The notes below the pieces were generated by a model. That model was not told the DNA's origin and did no database searches. It saw nothing but the letters and a program-made list of their open reading frames with translations. Shown here piece after piece: positions 1-9,696 of a stretch of DNA of 64,000 nucleotides. The stretch is from assembly GCF_007097525.1 (NCBI RefSeq), contig NZ_VKDD01000002.1, positions 1,149,994-1,213,993 on the forward strand. Reading direction: 5' to 3'. Both the position numbers and the translations under genes were made by a program. The first letter of the stretch is position 1. Each line of letters opens with the position of its first letter. Source of the stretch: Thalassomonas sp. M1454. Lineage in GTDB: Bacteria > Pseudomonadota > Gammaproteobacteria > Enterobacterales > Alteromonadaceae.

Positions 1-91
1 CAAACGAACGCTCACCCTTAGCCGTTTGTTCAACAACCATAGGCACTAACGCATTTTCAATTGGAGATGAGTTATTATTAGAATTAAACAA
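1..91 (-). CDS. clpP: ClpP protease subunit, N-terminal fragment
   Basis: Only the first 30 codons lie in the window; the gene continues off the left edge. The reverse-strand translation reads [20 protein letters not shown] followed by [10 protein letters not shown], which is the conserved ClpP N-terminus just after its propeptide. The start is a TTG, chosen because an AGGAT ribosome site sits 7 nt upstream at 99-103. ClpP is the serine peptidase of the ClpXP/ClpAP machines. It lies directly downstream of tig, the usual tig-clpP order, with a terminator hairpin between them. The active-site residues are outside the window. Identity is confident; the exact start is less so. Confidence 0.85.
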   Translation of the reverse strand, partial: MFNSNNNSSPIENALVPMVVEQTAKGERSF

Positions 92-113
92 AGAATGTAT
101 CCTTAAAAAATAA

Positions 114-145
114 AAATGGCTTATATGTATTCATATAAGCCATTT
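114..145 (-). terminator. Terminator downstream of tig
   Basis: A perfect 14-bp stem (AAATGGCTTATATG and its complement) with a 4-nt loop, followed on the minus strand by a T-rich run. It lies between the tig stop codon and the clpP start, so it probably attenuates tig-clpP readthrough. Confidence 0.75.
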
Positions 146-240
146 AAGCTATTGCGCAAGACAATGTCAATCAATATACAGCTCTAAAGTAGAAAAACTC
201 TAGATTGCTATTAATTTAAGCAATACCAAGAGGTATCAGA

Positions 241-1545
241 TTAACCTTGTGGGTTCATGATGTCTTTAAACGCAGTTTTCTTTTCAGAAACTGTAGCTTT
301 TTCTAAAACAAGCTCAACAGCTTGCTCTTCTAATGCAACGTGTTGCATTTGTTGTAACATTTCTTTGTTGTTCATGTAGTAATCAACAACTTCAGATGGG
401 TCTTCATAAGCAGAAGCAGCAGACTCAATTAAAGATTTAACTTTTTCGTCATCTACTTTTAAGTCGTTAGACTTAATTACTTCACCTAATAATAAACCAA
501 CTTTAACACGACGTTGAGCTTGTTCTTCGAACATCTCAGCCGGTAATTGTGGCATATTCTTTGGATCCATTTGACCACCAAAACGTTGCATAGCTTGTTG
601 ACGTAATACATCAACTTCTTGAGCAACTAACGCTTTAGGAGCTTCAATTTCGTTTGCAAAAACTAAACCGTCAAGAACTTGCTCTTTAACTTTAGCTTTA
701 ACAGCTTGAGTTAATTCACGTTCCATATTCTTTTGTACTTCAGCGCGAAGGGCTTCAACACCACCTTCTTCTACACCGAATAATACTGCGAATTCGTCGT
801 TAATTTCTGGAAGTACTGGACCTTCAGTTTTGTGAACTTTGATATCGAACTCAGCTTCTTTACCTTTAAGGTTTTCTGCATGGTAATCTTCAGGGAAAGT
901 AACAGAGATAGTTTTCTCTTCGCCAACTTTCATGCCTGTGATTTCAGTTTCAAAACCAGGGATCATACGACCAGCGCCTAGTTCAAGTTCGAAACCTTCA
1001 GCTTTACCACCTTCAAACTCTTCACCGTCAACACGACCGTTAAAGTCTAAAGTTAGCTTGTCGCCTTTTTTAGTTTTACGCTTGTTTTCTTTCCAAGTTT
1101 TATGTTGGTTTTGTAAAGTAACAAACATCTCATCAAGATCTTTCTCAGTTACTTCAACAGCTGGCTTTTCAACTTTAATCGCATCAAGACCAGATAATTC
1201 AACTTCTGGGTAAATTTCAAACGTTGCATCAAACTCTAATGCTTTACCTTCTTCGTTGCTTTTAGCAACGAATGCTGGACGACCTGCTGGGTTTAATTTC
1301 TCAGCCATGATCGCTTCAACAAAGTGACGCTGCATTAATTCAGCAGCAACTTCTTGACGTACGCCAGCACCAAATTTTTTCTGGATAACAGAAGCTGGAA
1401 CTTTACCTGGACGGAAGCCGTTGATCTTCTGTGTTTTTGCTACGTGACGAAGACGGTTTTTAACTTCTAAATCTACTGTTTCGGCAGGAACAGAAATTGT
1501 TACTTTACGTTCTAAGCCTTGAGTAGTCTCAACTGAAACTTGCAT
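241..1545 (-). CDS. tig: Trigger factor, ribosome-associated chaperone
   Basis: Full-length trigger factor of 434 aa, the usual size. The N-terminal ribosome-binding domain carries the signature GFRPGKVP (about residues 44-51), which docks at the exit tunnel. The middle FKBP-type prolyl isomerase domain (about 155-245) includes [10 protein letters not shown] and [10 protein letters not shown]. The rest forms the helical chaperone arms. It binds nascent chains in the cytoplasm. The start ATG is followed by the typical [15 protein letters not shown] strong promoter lies about 215 nt upstream, leaving a long leader. clpP follows, as in most gammaproteobacteria. Identity is not in doubt. Confidence 0.98.
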   Translation of the reverse strand: MQVSVETTQGLERKVTISVPAETVDLEVKNRLRHVAKTQKINGFRPGKVPASVIQKKFGAGVRQEVAAELMQRHFVEAIMAEKLNPAGRPAFVAKSNEEGKALEFDATFEIYPEVELSGLDAIKVEKPAVEVTEKDLDEMFVTLQNQHKTWKENKRKTKKGDKLTLDFNGRVDGEEFEGGKAEGFELELGAGRMIPGFETEITGMKVGEEKTISVTFPEDYHAENLKGKEAEFDIKVHKTEGPVLPEINDEFAVLFGVEEGGVEALRAEVQKNMERELTQAVKAKVKEQVLDGLVFANEIEAPKALVAQEVDVLRQQAMQRFGGQMDPKNMPQLPAEMFEEQAQRRVKVGLLLGEVIKSNDLKVDDEKVKSLIESAASAYEDPSEVVDYYMNNKEMLQQMQHVALEEQAVELVLEKATVSEKKTAFKDIMNPQG

Positions 1546-1761
1546 TTAATTACCTCAAATTCTGACGTTTTTACGCCTATTAATGCATCTATAATTGTTA
1601 ATAATAAACAGCATGTTTATTACCAGTACAGCCCCATAAGTCATTATGAACCTGACTCGAAAAACAGTTTGATAACTTATATTTTAAGTTACTAATTATC
1701 TCTCGATAAAAAAGATGTTCTGTAATCTATAAAAATAGATTTGATTAAAATGTGACGCGGA

Positions 1762-1790
1762 ATTATAGCGGTGCAAACCGCATGTGTAAA
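1762..1790 (-). promoter_or_regulatory. Sigma-70 promoter for tig
   Basis: On the minus strand there is TTTACA, a 17-bp spacer, then TATAAT, close to consensus. The spacer holds a small GCGGT/ACCGC inverted repeat. It points toward tig and implies a 5' leader of a little over 200 nt. Confidence 0.7.
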
Positions 1791-2122
1791 CAGTTTGCTC
1801 GTAAGTAATAACAATCGTTACCAGCTTTGAACAATTTTCTAGCGAAATACTAAGCTAGAAACGCTACACACCCTATTGTAATAGCTCATTTGTTCTTATT
1901 TACTAACAACAACTTAGACTATCAATATCACATGACTATGTTGCTATATATGGTCGCCAACTTGAAAAACAATGGTAAAAAGTAAAAATATTTATATTTT
2001 GTAACAGGGAGAATAAAACTAGAAAACTAGAGCAATTATGAATAATAGTATTTTTTACAACCTAGAATAGTTGATGTTTAACATTTAATTGAGAGATTAA
2101 AGAAAGTGGAGTTTTTGAAAAG
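1791..2122. other. AT-rich gap between tig promoter and tRNA operon
   Basis: About 330 nt without a supportable ORF, RNA gene or repeat. It must contain the 3' end of the tRNA transcript, but no convincing rho-independent terminator hairpin is visible. Confidence 0.5.
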
Positions 2123-2199
2123 TGGTCGGTGATGCAAGATTCGAACTTGCGACCCCTTGGACCCAAACCAAGTGCGCTACCAAGCTGCGCTAATCACCG
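2123..2199 (-). tRNA. tRNA-Pro (UGG), distal copy
   Basis: 77 nt including an encoded CCA end. The acceptor stem CGGTGAT pairs with ATCACCG, and the anticodon loop TTTGGGT gives anticodon UGG. It is the last gene of a four-tRNA operon. Its sequence is identical to the tRNA-Pro at the head of the operon. Confidence 0.95.
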
Positions 2200-2232
2200 A
2201 TATAGATTTCTATTTCTTCAAGGAAGAAGAAA

Positions 2233-2308
2233 TGGGGTGGCTAATGGGACTTGAACCCACGACAACCGGAATCACAATCCGGGGCTCTACCAACTGAGCT
2301 ATAGCCAC
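2233..2308 (-). tRNA. tRNA-His (GUG)
   Basis: 76 nt with an encoded CCA and anticodon GUG. The base preceding position 1 is G and the discriminator is C, allowing the extra G-1:C73 pair typical of tRNA-His. Confidence 0.95.
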
Positions 2309-2338
2309 CACTGAGTACTTCTTTGCCAATGTAGGAAA

Positions 2339-2415
<77 letters not shown>

Positions 2416-2514
2416 AAAATCACCTTTATCAGGCAACTTTAACTTGAGTCTATCTTAAAGTTAAAGTTTTGATAAGTATTTTAAAAAATAAAATACTATC
2501 CTACTAAAGAAAAG

Positions 2515-2591
2515 TGGTCGGTGATGCAAGATTCGAACTTGCGACCCCTTGGACCCAAACCAAGTGCGCTACCAAGCTGCGCTAATCACCG
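2515..2591 (-). tRNA. tRNA-Pro (UGG), proximal copy
   Basis: Identical over all 77 nt to the tRNA-Pro at 2123..2199, and the identity runs a few bases into the 3' flank (GAAAAG on the plus strand). It is the first gene of the operon, just downstream of a strong promoter. Confidence 0.95.
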
Positions 2592-2632
2592 ACATATTTC
2601 CTTGCAGACACATTGCTGTGTCAACGGAGCGC

Positions 2633-2661
2633 ATATTACCTATGTGAAACTTAGTCGTCAA
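2633..2661 (-). promoter_or_regulatory. Promoter of the tRNA operon
   Basis: Minus-strand TTGACG, 17-bp spacer, TAATAT, then a GC-rich discriminator (GCGCTCC) as in stringently controlled stable-RNA promoters. The leader includes a GACACA/TGTGTC hairpin at 2607-2622, before the first tRNA. Confidence 0.75.
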
Positions 2662-2875
2662 ACCTTTTTTTAGAATATTTTACCAACCGCTTATTTTTAC
2701 AGCATTTTGACTAAAATACGTCTTAAAGCAGGTAAATATTACGATAAAAGTTACTTTTGAGATCATTTATGCAACAAGCTTTAAATAAAATAACTTAGAT
2801 ATTCAAACAAAGCTTTTATCATTTGCACATTATATGCGAAAATACGCCGGTAATTTTAGCTACTATATAAGAACT

Positions 2876-3733
2876 ATGACTGCACAACTTATCGATGGCA
2901 AAGCAATTGCCCAACAAATTCGTCTTTCTGTAAAAGAAAAAGTCCAACAACGTATTAGCGAAGGCAAGCGAGCTCCTGGTTTAGCAGTAGTTCTTGTTGG
3001 TAGCGATCCTGCCTCTCAGGTGTATGTTGGTAGTAAACGTAAAGCATGTGAAGAAGTTGGCTTTGTTTCTAAGTCTTTTGACATGCCAGCAACAACCACT
3101 GAAGATGAATTATTATCTCTTATCGATCAATTAAATAATGATGACGAAATCGACGGTATTTTAGTACAGCTGCCATTACCTGAAGGTTTAAATGCTAACT
3201 TAATTATTGAGCACATCAATCCAAAGAAAGACGTTGATGGTTTCCATCCTGCTAACGTTGGTAAATTAGCTTTACGCCAACCAGGCCTTCGTCCTTGTAC
3301 TCCTAAAGGCATAATGACCTTAATTGAATCAACTGGAGTTAAACCTCATGGTTTAGAAGCCGTTGTAGTTGGAGCATCAAATATCGTTGGTCGCCCAATG
3401 ACACTTGAACTTTTACTTGCCGGTTGTACAACAACGACAACACACCGCTTTACTAAAAACTTAGAAGCTCGAATTCGTCAAGCCGATTTAGTTGTTGTGG
3501 CTGTTGGTAAACCAGAGTTTATTCCGGGTGATTGGATCAAAGAAGGTGCTATAGTGATCGATGTGGGCATTAACCGCTTAGATTCAGGCAAACTTGTTGG
3601 TGATGTTGAGTTTAATGTTGCTAAAGAAAAAGCAGCGTTTATCACTCCAGTACCAGGTGGTGTTGGCCCAATGACAGTAGCAAGCTTAATTGAAAATACT
3701 TTAATTGCTTGTGAAGAGTTTCATACGAACTAG
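2876..3733 (+). CDS. folD: Bifunctional methylenetetrahydrofolate dehydrogenase/cyclohydrolase
   Basis: A 285-aa FolD that interconverts 5,10-methylene-, methenyl- and 10-formyl-tetrahydrofolate with NADP in the cytoplasm, feeding purine and formyl-Met synthesis. Visible signatures are the substrate and catalytic region with [13 protein letters not shown] (active Lys), [10 protein letters not shown], and the C-terminal [10 protein letters not shown]. The ATG followed by [11 protein letters not shown] is chosen, because the reading frame opens 14 codons earlier but the family starts here. It is a single gene followed by a strong terminator, divergent from the tRNA operon. Confidence 0.97.
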   Translation: MTAQLIDGKAIAQQIRLSVKEKVQQRISEGKRAPGLAVVLVGSDPASQVYVGSKRKACEEVGFVSKSFDMPATTTEDELLSLIDQLNNDDEIDGILVQLPLPEGLNANLIIEHINPKKDVDGFHPANVGKLALRQPGLRPCTPKGIMTLIESTGVKPHGLEAVVVGASNIVGRPMTLELLLAGCTTTTTHRFTKNLEARIRQADLVVVAVGKPEFIPGDWIKEGAIVIDVGINRLDSGKLVGDVEFNVAKEKAAFITPVPGGVGPMTVASLIENTLIACEEFHTN

Positions 3734-3769
3734 GAACTTTTAAAGTTTAAGTTGTCTAGTCCTGAAGGC

Positions 3770-3801
3770 AAAAAGGCAATACATAATGTATTGCCTTTTT
3801 T
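3770..3801 (+). terminator. Terminator of folD
   Basis: A stem of about 15 bp (AAAAAGGCAATACAT with its complement) and a run of Ts, 36 nt after the folD stop. The A-run on the left arm would also make it usable from the minus strand. Confidence 0.85.
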
Positions 3802-3837
3802 AATGGGTACTTTTAGTTAAAAAAAACTAAATTAAAG

Positions 3838-3869
3838 CAAGAGGGTTTCAAGTTGATCTGACCCCCTTG
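3838..3869. repeat. REP-like hairpin after cysS
   Basis: Inverted arms CAAGAGGGT and ACCCCCTTG (one wobble) enclose a 14-nt loop containing GTTGATCTGA. It sits directly after the cysS stop and may act as its terminator. The TCAAGAGGGTC-type wording recurs next to the hairpin at 31.7 kb, so it may be a dispersed repeat; that is an inference. Confidence 0.45.
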
Positions 3870-3872
3870 ATT

Positions 3873-5249
3873 TTATGCTTTGCGCCAGGTGGTTTTGCCT
3901 GCACTGTCTTCTAACACAACGTTCATCGCTTTAAGCTTATCACGAGCATCATCGGCCATTGCCCAGTCTTTGTTCGCACGAGCTGTATTGCGTTGTTCTA
4001 TTAGTTGCTCAATTAACTCAGCATCATCATCGCTACCGGCTTTAAAGAACTCTTCAGGATCAGTTTGCGCAATACCAATAACAGCACCTAATGTTTTTAA
4101 GATATAAGCTAACTGCCCTGCTTGTTCAATATCGGTTGCTTTTAAACGATTTACTTCTTTTGATAATTCAAATATAACCGGTAAAGCTTCTGGCGTATTA
4201 AAGTCATCGTTCATTGCTTTTTCAAAGCGTTGTACGTATTCATTGCCGCTCAGTTCAACTTCAATAGGAGCAACATCGCGTAGTGAAGTATAAATACGTT
4301 CAATCGATGAACGCGCTTGATCAAGGTTTTCCTGCGAGTAGTTTAACTGGCTACGGTAATGACTTGAAACAAGGAAATAACGTACCGATTCTGCATCGTA
4401 GGTTTCCAGAACACTACGCAAGGTAAAGAAGTTGTTTAATGATTTAGACATCTTCTCTTTGTTAATTTGTACCATGCCGCCGTGCATCCAGTAATTAACA
4501 TACTGAGTTTTTGAGGCACAACAAGATTGTGCTATTTCATTTTCATGATGAGGGAACTGTAAATCACTACCACCACCATGAATATCAAAATGATCACCTA
4601 AGTGTTTAGAGTTCATTGCTGAACATTCGATATGCCAGCCAGGTCTGCCCTCGCCCCATGGTGATGACCAAGAAGGTTCACCTGGTTTAGCCGTTTTCCA
4701 CAGTACAAAATCCATTGAACTGCGTTTAGCTTCATCAACATCGACACGAGATCCAGCTTGCAACATATCAAGGTTTTGCATGCTTAATTTACCGTAATCT
4801 TCATAAGAAGGTACGTCAAACATCACATCGCCATTACTTGCTACATACGCGTGGCCATTAGCGATAATTTTTTCGATCATTTCGATAATTTCAGGCATGT
4901 GCGTAGATACACGAGGGTCGATATCAGGGCGTTCAATATTTAACGCATCTAAATCGGCATACATTTCGGCGATCATACGTTCAGTTAACTGTTCAAACGA
5001 CTCATTGTTCTCGCTCGCACGCTTAATGATTTTATCATCAACATCAGTGATATTGCGTACATGAGTTAACTCATAACCTAAATGACGAATATAGCGAGAG
5101 ATAACATCGAACGCTACGTAAGTACGAGCATGACCAATATGACATAAATCATAGGTAGTGATACCGCAAACATACATGCCAACTTTACCTGGGTTAATTG
5201 GTTTAAACTCTTCCTTTTGACGGGTTAAGGTATTGTATATTTGTAACAT
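3873..5249 (-). CDS. cysS: Cysteinyl-tRNA synthetase
   Basis: A 458-aa class I aminoacyl-tRNA synthetase that charges tRNA-Cys. The ATP-binding HIGH motif is at residues 37-40, and the KMSKS loop appears as EKMSKSLNN near 268. The zinc ligands expected of the family are present: Cys28 in [10 protein letters not shown], the Cys of HIECSAM, and the His residues of FPHHENE. The C-terminal anticodon region follows. It is transcribed away from ppiB, with which it shares a 239-nt intergenic region. It is complete and ordinary. Confidence 0.98.
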   Translation of the reverse strand: MLQIYNTLTRQKEEFKPINPGKVGMYVCGITTYDLCHIGHARTYVAFDVISRYIRHLGYELTHVRNITDVDDKIIKRASENNESFEQLTERMIAEMYADLDALNIERPDIDPRVSTHMPEIIEMIEKIIANGHAYVASNGDVMFDVPSYEDYGKLSMQNLDMLQAGSRVDVDEAKRSSMDFVLWKTAKPGEPSWSSPWGEGRPGWHIECSAMNSKHLGDHFDIHGGGSDLQFPHHENEIAQSCCASKTQYVNYWMHGGMVQINKEKMSKSLNNFFTLRSVLETYDAESVRYFLVSSHYRSQLNYSQENLDQARSSIERIYTSLRDVAPIEVELSGNEYVQRFEKAMNDDFNTPEALPVIFELSKEVNRLKATDIEQAGQLAYILKTLGAVIGIAQTDPEEFFKAGSDDDAELIEQLIEQRNTARANKDWAMADDARDKLKAMNVVLEDSAGKTTWRKA

Positions 5250-5488
5250 TCGTACTCTCGTTTTAATAATTTTATCGGGATTAAATTTTTCGCAATTGTA
5301 CCCGAACTAATTGCTATAAACTAGAAATGAGCAATAAAATGAGGAATTATTTAGTTATTTTTACGCAAATGTAACCGATAAACACCATAGTTTAACTTTT
5401 CATCTCGTTTTTACCCTTTACAGATATTCTCACTGCGTTACAATTCATGGCATAAATGCCCTTGAGCAAATAACCTAGGAAATAAAAA

Positions 5489-5989
5489 ATGATCACATTT
5501 AAAACAAACTTAGGCGATATTAAAATTGAATTAGATTTTGATAACGCACCAGTTACTGCAGCAAACTTTAAAAGCTACTGTGAAGATGGCTACTATGTAG
5601 ACACTATTTTTCACCGTGTAATCAAAGGCTTTATGGCTCAAGGTGGCGGTTTTGAAAAAATGGGCAACAACATGGTTGAGAAAGCGACTCGTGCATCAAT
5701 CAAAAATGAAGCAAATAACGGTTTAAGTAACGCTCGTGGTACTTTAGCTATGGCTCGTACTCAAGATCCTCACTCTGCTTCTGCGCAATTCTTTATTAAC
5801 CTTGTTGATAACACGTTTTTAGACTTCACCAGCGAATCTGTGCAAGGTTGGGGTTACTGTGTATTTGGTAAAGTTGTTGAAGGCATGGATGTTGTTGATA
5901 AAATGACTCTTGTGGCAACTGGCCGTAACGGTCATCACGACGATGTACCTCTAGAAGATATTACCGTTGAGTCTGTTGAGGTAGCTTAA
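5489..5989 (+). CDS. ppiB: Cyclophilin-type peptidyl-prolyl isomerase B
   Basis: A 166-aa single-domain cyclophilin without a signal peptide, so cytoplasmic. It has the family core [13 protein letters not shown], then [17 protein letters not shown], with the catalytic Arg in FHRV and the typical QFFIN strand. It catalyses cis-trans isomerisation of Xaa-Pro bonds. Its stop codon directly abuts the lpxH start, so the two are almost certainly translationally coupled. The cysS / ppiB / lpxH neighbourhood is conserved in many gammaproteobacteria. Confidence 0.96.
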   Translation: MITFKTNLGDIKIELDFDNAPVTAANFKSYCEDGYYVDTIFHRVIKGFMAQGGGFEKMGNNMVEKATRASIKNEANNGLSNARGTLAMARTQDPHSASAQFFINLVDNTFLDFTSESVQGWGYCVFGKVVEGMDVVDKMTLVATGRNGHHDDVPLEDITVESVEVA

Positions 5990-6721
5990 TTGCTTACCTA
6001 TTTTATTGCAGATTTACATTTAACTCAGGAGCGATCTGATATTACAGATTGTTTCCTGAGTTTTTTGCGTAATGAGGCACCAAAATCAGAAAAGCTTTAT
6101 ATTCTTGGCGACTTTTTCGAGTACTGGATTGGCGATGATGATGATAATCCATTTATCATTAATATTGCCGATGAATTAAAGCAGCTGGCAGATACCGGCA
6201 CTGAGATATTCTTTATCGTTGGTAACCGTGACTTCCTGCTTGGCAAAAAGTACGCTAAAAAAGCAGGTATGACGTTATTGCCTGATAGCCAATTAATTGA
6301 TTTATACGGTACGCCAACGTTAATAATGCACGGCGACACCTTATGTACAAAAGATATTGAGTATCAGAAATTCCGTAAAAAATCTCGTAGTTGGTGGTGG
6401 CAATTTATCATTAAAAGCCTACCTTTAAAGACGCGAAGAAAAATGGCCAGTAATTATCGCAAAAAAGCTGAAGCTCGAGGTCCAAGTCAAGACCAAGAAA
6501 TAATGGATGTAACGCCATCGGAAGTTGTGAAAGAGCTTGAACAAGCAAATTCGCAGTTAATGATCCATGGTCACACTCATAGACCGGCAGTACATCAATT
6601 AGAGGCCAATGGCAAACCTGCTACTCGTATTGTACTTGGTGATTGGTATGAACAAGGGGCTTGGTTAAAAGTAACTCCTGAGGGGTTTGAGCTGCTAAAT
6701 GCTCACTTTGACACTAAATAA
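5990..6721 (+). CDS. lpxH: UDP-2,3-diacylglucosamine diphosphatase
   Basis: A 243-aa metallophosphoesterase that hydrolyses UDP-2,3-diacylglucosamine to lipid X, a step of lipid A synthesis at the inner membrane. The metal-binding motifs are in order: IADLHL (D-x-H), GDFFEYW, GNRDF, and the late GHTHRP. The start is TTG immediately after the ppiB TAA. No separate ribosome site is obvious, so expression probably depends on coupling to ppiB. Length and motifs match LpxH, not the alternative LpxI. Confidence 0.95.
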   Translation: MLTYFIADLHLTQERSDITDCFLSFLRNEAPKSEKLYILGDFFEYWIGDDDDNPFIINIADELKQLADTGTEIFFIVGNRDFLLGKKYAKKAGMTLLPDSQLIDLYGTPTLIMHGDTLCTKDIEYQKFRKKSRSWWWQFIIKSLPLKTRRKMASNYRKKAEARGPSQDQEIMDVTPSEVVKELEQANSQLMIHGHTHRPAVHQLEANGKPATRIVLGDWYEQGAWLKVTPEGFELLNAHFDTK

Positions 6722-6792
6722 GCTAAAGCATAGTTTGTAGGCTCAGTTCAAAAATTACCAAGTGCCGTTTAACAAACCTGTTTAGTGAAAAT

Positions 6793-6820
6793 AAAAAAGC
6801 AACTTAACGTTGCTTTTTTT
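6793..6820. terminator. Bidirectional terminator between lpxH and the DUF885 gene
   Basis: Arms AAAAAAGCAAC and GTTGCTTTTTT form an 11-bp stem with A/T runs on both sides, between two converging genes. Confidence 0.85.
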
Positions 6821-6856
6821 ATCCGTGAATTGCCAAATCAAGATATTTAAATTGAC

Positions 6857-8719
6857 TTATTTTTGGCTTGCAATCCAAGTATTAACACGACGTTCTAAAA
6901 TAGCTAAAGGCATAGCCCCACCACCTAAGATAGTGTCATGAAATCCTCTTATATCAAACTTATCACCGAGTTCATTCTGTGCATTACTGCGCAACTCAAG
7001 TATTTTCAACATACCAATTTTATAAGCTGTTGCTTGCCCTGGCATCACCAAATAACGCCTTACTTCAGATACAACGGCTTCTTCAGCGATAGGCGTTTTT
7101 TCTTTAAAGTACGCTATTGCTTGCTCTTCAGTCCAACCCTTTGAGTGTAAGCCCGTATCAACAACTAAACGAACAGCTCGCCAAATTTCAGTGATCAAAC
7201 GGCCAAAATCTGAATAGTCACTTGTATATGCCCCCATCTCTTTAGCAAGTAGTTCAGAGTACAAGCCCCAACCTTCCGAGTAAGCGGTAAAGTTGGCTTG
7301 TGTTCTAAATTGCGGAACAGACGTTAACTCTTGTGCAATTGAGACCTGCATATGATGTCCTGGGTTGCCTTCATGATAAGCAATGGCCTCCATTTCATTT
7401 TTTGGCATAGATCTCATATCAGATAAATGTGCGTAATAAACGCCTGGTCTTGAACCATCTGGTGTGCCGGGGTGGTAATGTTGTGCAGCGCCGTCTTGCT
7501 CGCGAAATGCTTCTACACGCTTAACCACTAAATCGGCTTTGGGTAAAATGCCAAAATACTTAGGCAATTGTTCATTAATAAATGCTAAGTAGGCATCTGT
7601 ATCGGTTATATAACCTTGGCGACCTTCATCTGTATTAGGGTAATAGAATTGATCGTCGTCTTTAATAAATTTAAAGAACTCTTTTAATGTGCCTTTAAAA
7701 CCAACCTTAGATTTAATTGCTTCCATTTCACTCGTTAAACGGGCAACTTCATCTAAGCCAATTTGATGTATTTGTTCGGCAGTTAAATCGGTTGTGGTCG
7801 ATGCTCGTAAGCGATAGTTATAATAATCGGTGCCATTAGGTTGTGCTCCAACACCCTTGGCTATTTCATCAGTATTACTAATATCACTTTCAAACCAAGC
7901 AATTAAAGCCTGATAAGTAGGATAGAAGCTATTTAGCAATGCTTGTTTACTTTCTGCTAATAATAAGTCGGCTTTGCTTTGGTCAATTGTACCTGCCGCT
8001 ACTAACGCAGCCACTTTACGTTTTGCATCTGACCATAAAGCAGAATCTTGTTCGGCCTCAGTAAACGGCTTGCCAGTAATTAAATTAGAGGCTTGCTCTA
8101 TAACCCCTTCATAAGCAAAACGAGGAGCACGAATACCTTTTTTAGACTGTAATTGGGTACGAGTAAGCAGCGTAGCTATGGCATCGGATATACCGCCAAT
8201 TCGCTTATTGTAGGCGATCATGTCAGATTCAGTATCTACCTTATGAAAATTAATAAGGAACTGTGCCATAAATGACTGAATTCCCTGCATTTGAGTAAAT
8301 ATGTAGCCATTATCTTTAAATGGCTGCCCAGCAACTGACTGCTCATATTGATATACCCAAATATCGTAAGATATCTTCGCTTCATCAGTTAATTTCTCAT
8401 AATCGAAGTTTGCTTTTAACTCAGCAACCACTTGCCCTGCTATCTCAAATTGGCGTTGTTCTTCTTCAGCTGACACATCATCAATTTTATCATACTGCTC
8501 TTTTCTACCAAGAAAAGTTAAATACATTGGACTTAGCTGCAATTGTTTTTCGTATTGCTGAGCGAACCACTGATTTAAACGCTCTGATTCAGATTGCTGT
8601 GAATTTGACTGTTGATTATTCACTTGTGCAGTTGCAACACTGTCGGCAGTAGCATTATTTTCAGAGCTGCAAGCGCTCAACAAGCCGACAACGAGCAAGC
8701 TAGGTAGGTAGGTCTTCAT
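6857..8719 (-). CDS. DUF885 family lipoprotein, putative metallopeptidase
   Basis: 620 aa from the ATG that begins MKTYLPSLLVVGLLSAC. A frame-open stretch of 29 codons upstream is rejected because this ATG has an AGGGA ribosome site and begins a lipoprotein signal peptide with lipobox LLSAC. A mature lipoprotein in the envelope is predicted. The body is a DUF885 domain whose AYHEGNPGHHMQ segment resembles a zinc-peptidase helix (H-E-G-N-P-G-H-H), followed by a downstream Glu-rich region (YSEGWGLYSE). These proteins are annotated as peptidases related to the gluzincins; the substrate is unknown. It is monocistronic. Confidence 0.85.
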   Translation of the reverse strand: MKTYLPSLLVVGLLSACSSENNATADSVATAQVNNQQSNSQQSESERLNQWFAQQYEKQLQLSPMYLTFLGRKEQYDKIDDVSAEEEQRQFEIAGQVVAELKANFDYEKLTDEAKISYDIWVYQYEQSVAGQPFKDNGYIFTQMQGIQSFMAQFLINFHKVDTESDMIAYNKRIGGISDAIATLLTRTQLQSKKGIRAPRFAYEGVIEQASNLITGKPFTEAEQDSALWSDAKRKVAALVAAGTIDQSKADLLLAESKQALLNSFYPTYQALIAWFESDISNTDEIAKGVGAQPNGTDYYNYRLRASTTTDLTAEQIHQIGLDEVARLTSEMEAIKSKVGFKGTLKEFFKFIKDDDQFYYPNTDEGRQGYITDTDAYLAFINEQLPKYFGILPKADLVVKRVEAFREQDGAAQHYHPGTPDGSRPGVYYAHLSDMRSMPKNEMEAIAYHEGNPGHHMQVSIAQELTSVPQFRTQANFTAYSEGWGLYSELLAKEMGAYTSDYSDFGRLITEIWRAVRLVVDTGLHSKGWTEEQAIAYFKEKTPIAEEAVVSEVRRYLVMPGQATAYKIGMLKILELRSNAQNELGDKFDIRGFHDTILGGGAMPLAILERRVNTWIASQK

Positions 8720-9083
8720 TTTGTATCCCTGTTTAGTATGTTTATTTAATATTATTTTAATAATTAATAACTTATAAAGTTTTAACAAGCTAACTTCATT
8801 AAGCATAAAGAATAGTTAGCAAAATCAGGTTTGGTCAAATAATAGATACAGTATTGATATTTTGAAGAGTCTATTTTGTAATGATTTAATTGCACAGTAG
8901 CTTAAATATTTTAAGTAAAAATAAAAATTCCTGCTCAGATTTAAAGCATAAAAAGTTATAAATCAACCAGTTATTCGTGCTATGAGTAAAAAAGTATTAC
9001 AAATTGTGCTACCTATAGTCCTGAGATAAATAAGCGATTAGAATGATTTTTTTTATAAATATAATCATCCAAAGGACTCTCCA
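8720..9083. other. Divergent intergenic region, DUF885 gene / zapB-like gene
   Basis: 364 nt, very AT-rich. A TATAAT at 9060-9065 with a weak TTAGAA 16 bp upstream may serve the zapB-like gene, which has an AAGGACT ribosome site. No ORF or structured RNA is evident. Confidence 0.4.
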
Positions 9084-9326
9084 ATGTTAGATACTGCATT
9101 AGCAAAATTAACAGAACTTACCGAACAACTTGTTGAAAAAAACTCACTAATCCAAGCCGAAAACATGAAGCTAAAAACTCAATACGAAGAGCTTGAAAGT
9201 TCAACAGCTAATCTAAAAGAAGATAATGAATCTCTGCAACTTGAAGCGCTTGAACAAGAAGAGAAGCAAGCAGATGTATTAAACAAAGTTAACGCTTTAC
9301 TTAATCGATTACAGCCGGCTGAATAA
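9084..9326 (+). CDS. TIGR02449 / ZapB-like coiled-coil protein
   Basis: An 80-aa, highly charged protein that is almost entirely heptad-like coiled coil (leucine-spaced ALAKLTELTEQLVEKNSLI onward). It resembles the small TIGR02449/ZapB-type proteins found just upstream of zapA in Alteromonadales. Its stop TAA overlaps the zapA ATG by one base, so the two are translationally coupled. A role with ZapA in stabilising the FtsZ ring is inferred from position and structure. The ZapB assignment itself is less certain than the coiled-coil call. Confidence 0.8.
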   Translation: MLDTALAKLTELTEQLVEKNSLIQAENMKLKTQYEELESSTANLKEDNESLQLEALEQEEKQADVLNKVNALLNRLQPAE

Positions 9327-9604
9327 TGCAGACATCAGTGGAGATAGTACTCCTCGATAAACGTTTCTCGGTAAACTGTGACGCGGATCAAAAAGATGGT
9401 TTGTTGCAATCTGCGCTTTTCTTGAATAAGCAATTGCAGCAAATACAAGAAAAGTCGGTTAATGGTAGCTTAATGAATAATGTATTAAAGCTAGCCTTAA
9501 ACTTAAGTTATGAGTTAACAACATCACAAAAAATTCAGCAACGAGCTGAATTTAATATTAACTTAATAAACGCTAACTTAGAGCAAGCCATCGACATTCA
9601 ATAA
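9326..9604 (+). CDS. zapA: Cell division protein ZapA
   Basis: A 92-aa FtsZ-ring-associated protein. The N-terminal beta-rich part begins TSVEIVLLDKRFSVNCD and includes the family-typical QKDGLLQSALFLNKQLQQI. The C-terminal part is a long helix for dimerisation (ALNLSYEL onward). It crosslinks FtsZ filaments in the cytoplasm. It starts within the stop codon of the coiled-coil gene upstream. In E. coli a 6S RNA gene and ygfA follow zapA; here only a terminator and the convergent miaE follow. Confidence 0.92.
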   Translation: MQTSVEIVLLDKRFSVNCDADQKDGLLQSALFLNKQLQQIQEKSVNGSLMNNVLKLALNLSYELTTSQKIQQRAEFNINLINANLEQAIDIQ

Positions 9605-9644
9605 TGTTTAGGCTTATAAGTATTAAGCAATATGCAAACCGATA

Positions 9645-9680
9645 AAAACCGCCAATTAGCAAAGCTAAATTGGCGGTTTT
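9645..9680. terminator. Bidirectional terminator zapA / miaE
   Basis: Arms AAAACCGCCAATT and AATTGGCGGTTTT form a perfect 13-bp stem between two converging genes. Confidence 0.9.
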
Positions 9681-9696
9681 GCTTTTAAAAGAATAA

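Noticed and set aside
9605-9696. Possible 6S RNA downstream of zapA
   Set aside because: The usual 6S position holds only about 90 nt, nearly all accounted for by a bidirectional terminator; there is no room for a 180-nt RNA.
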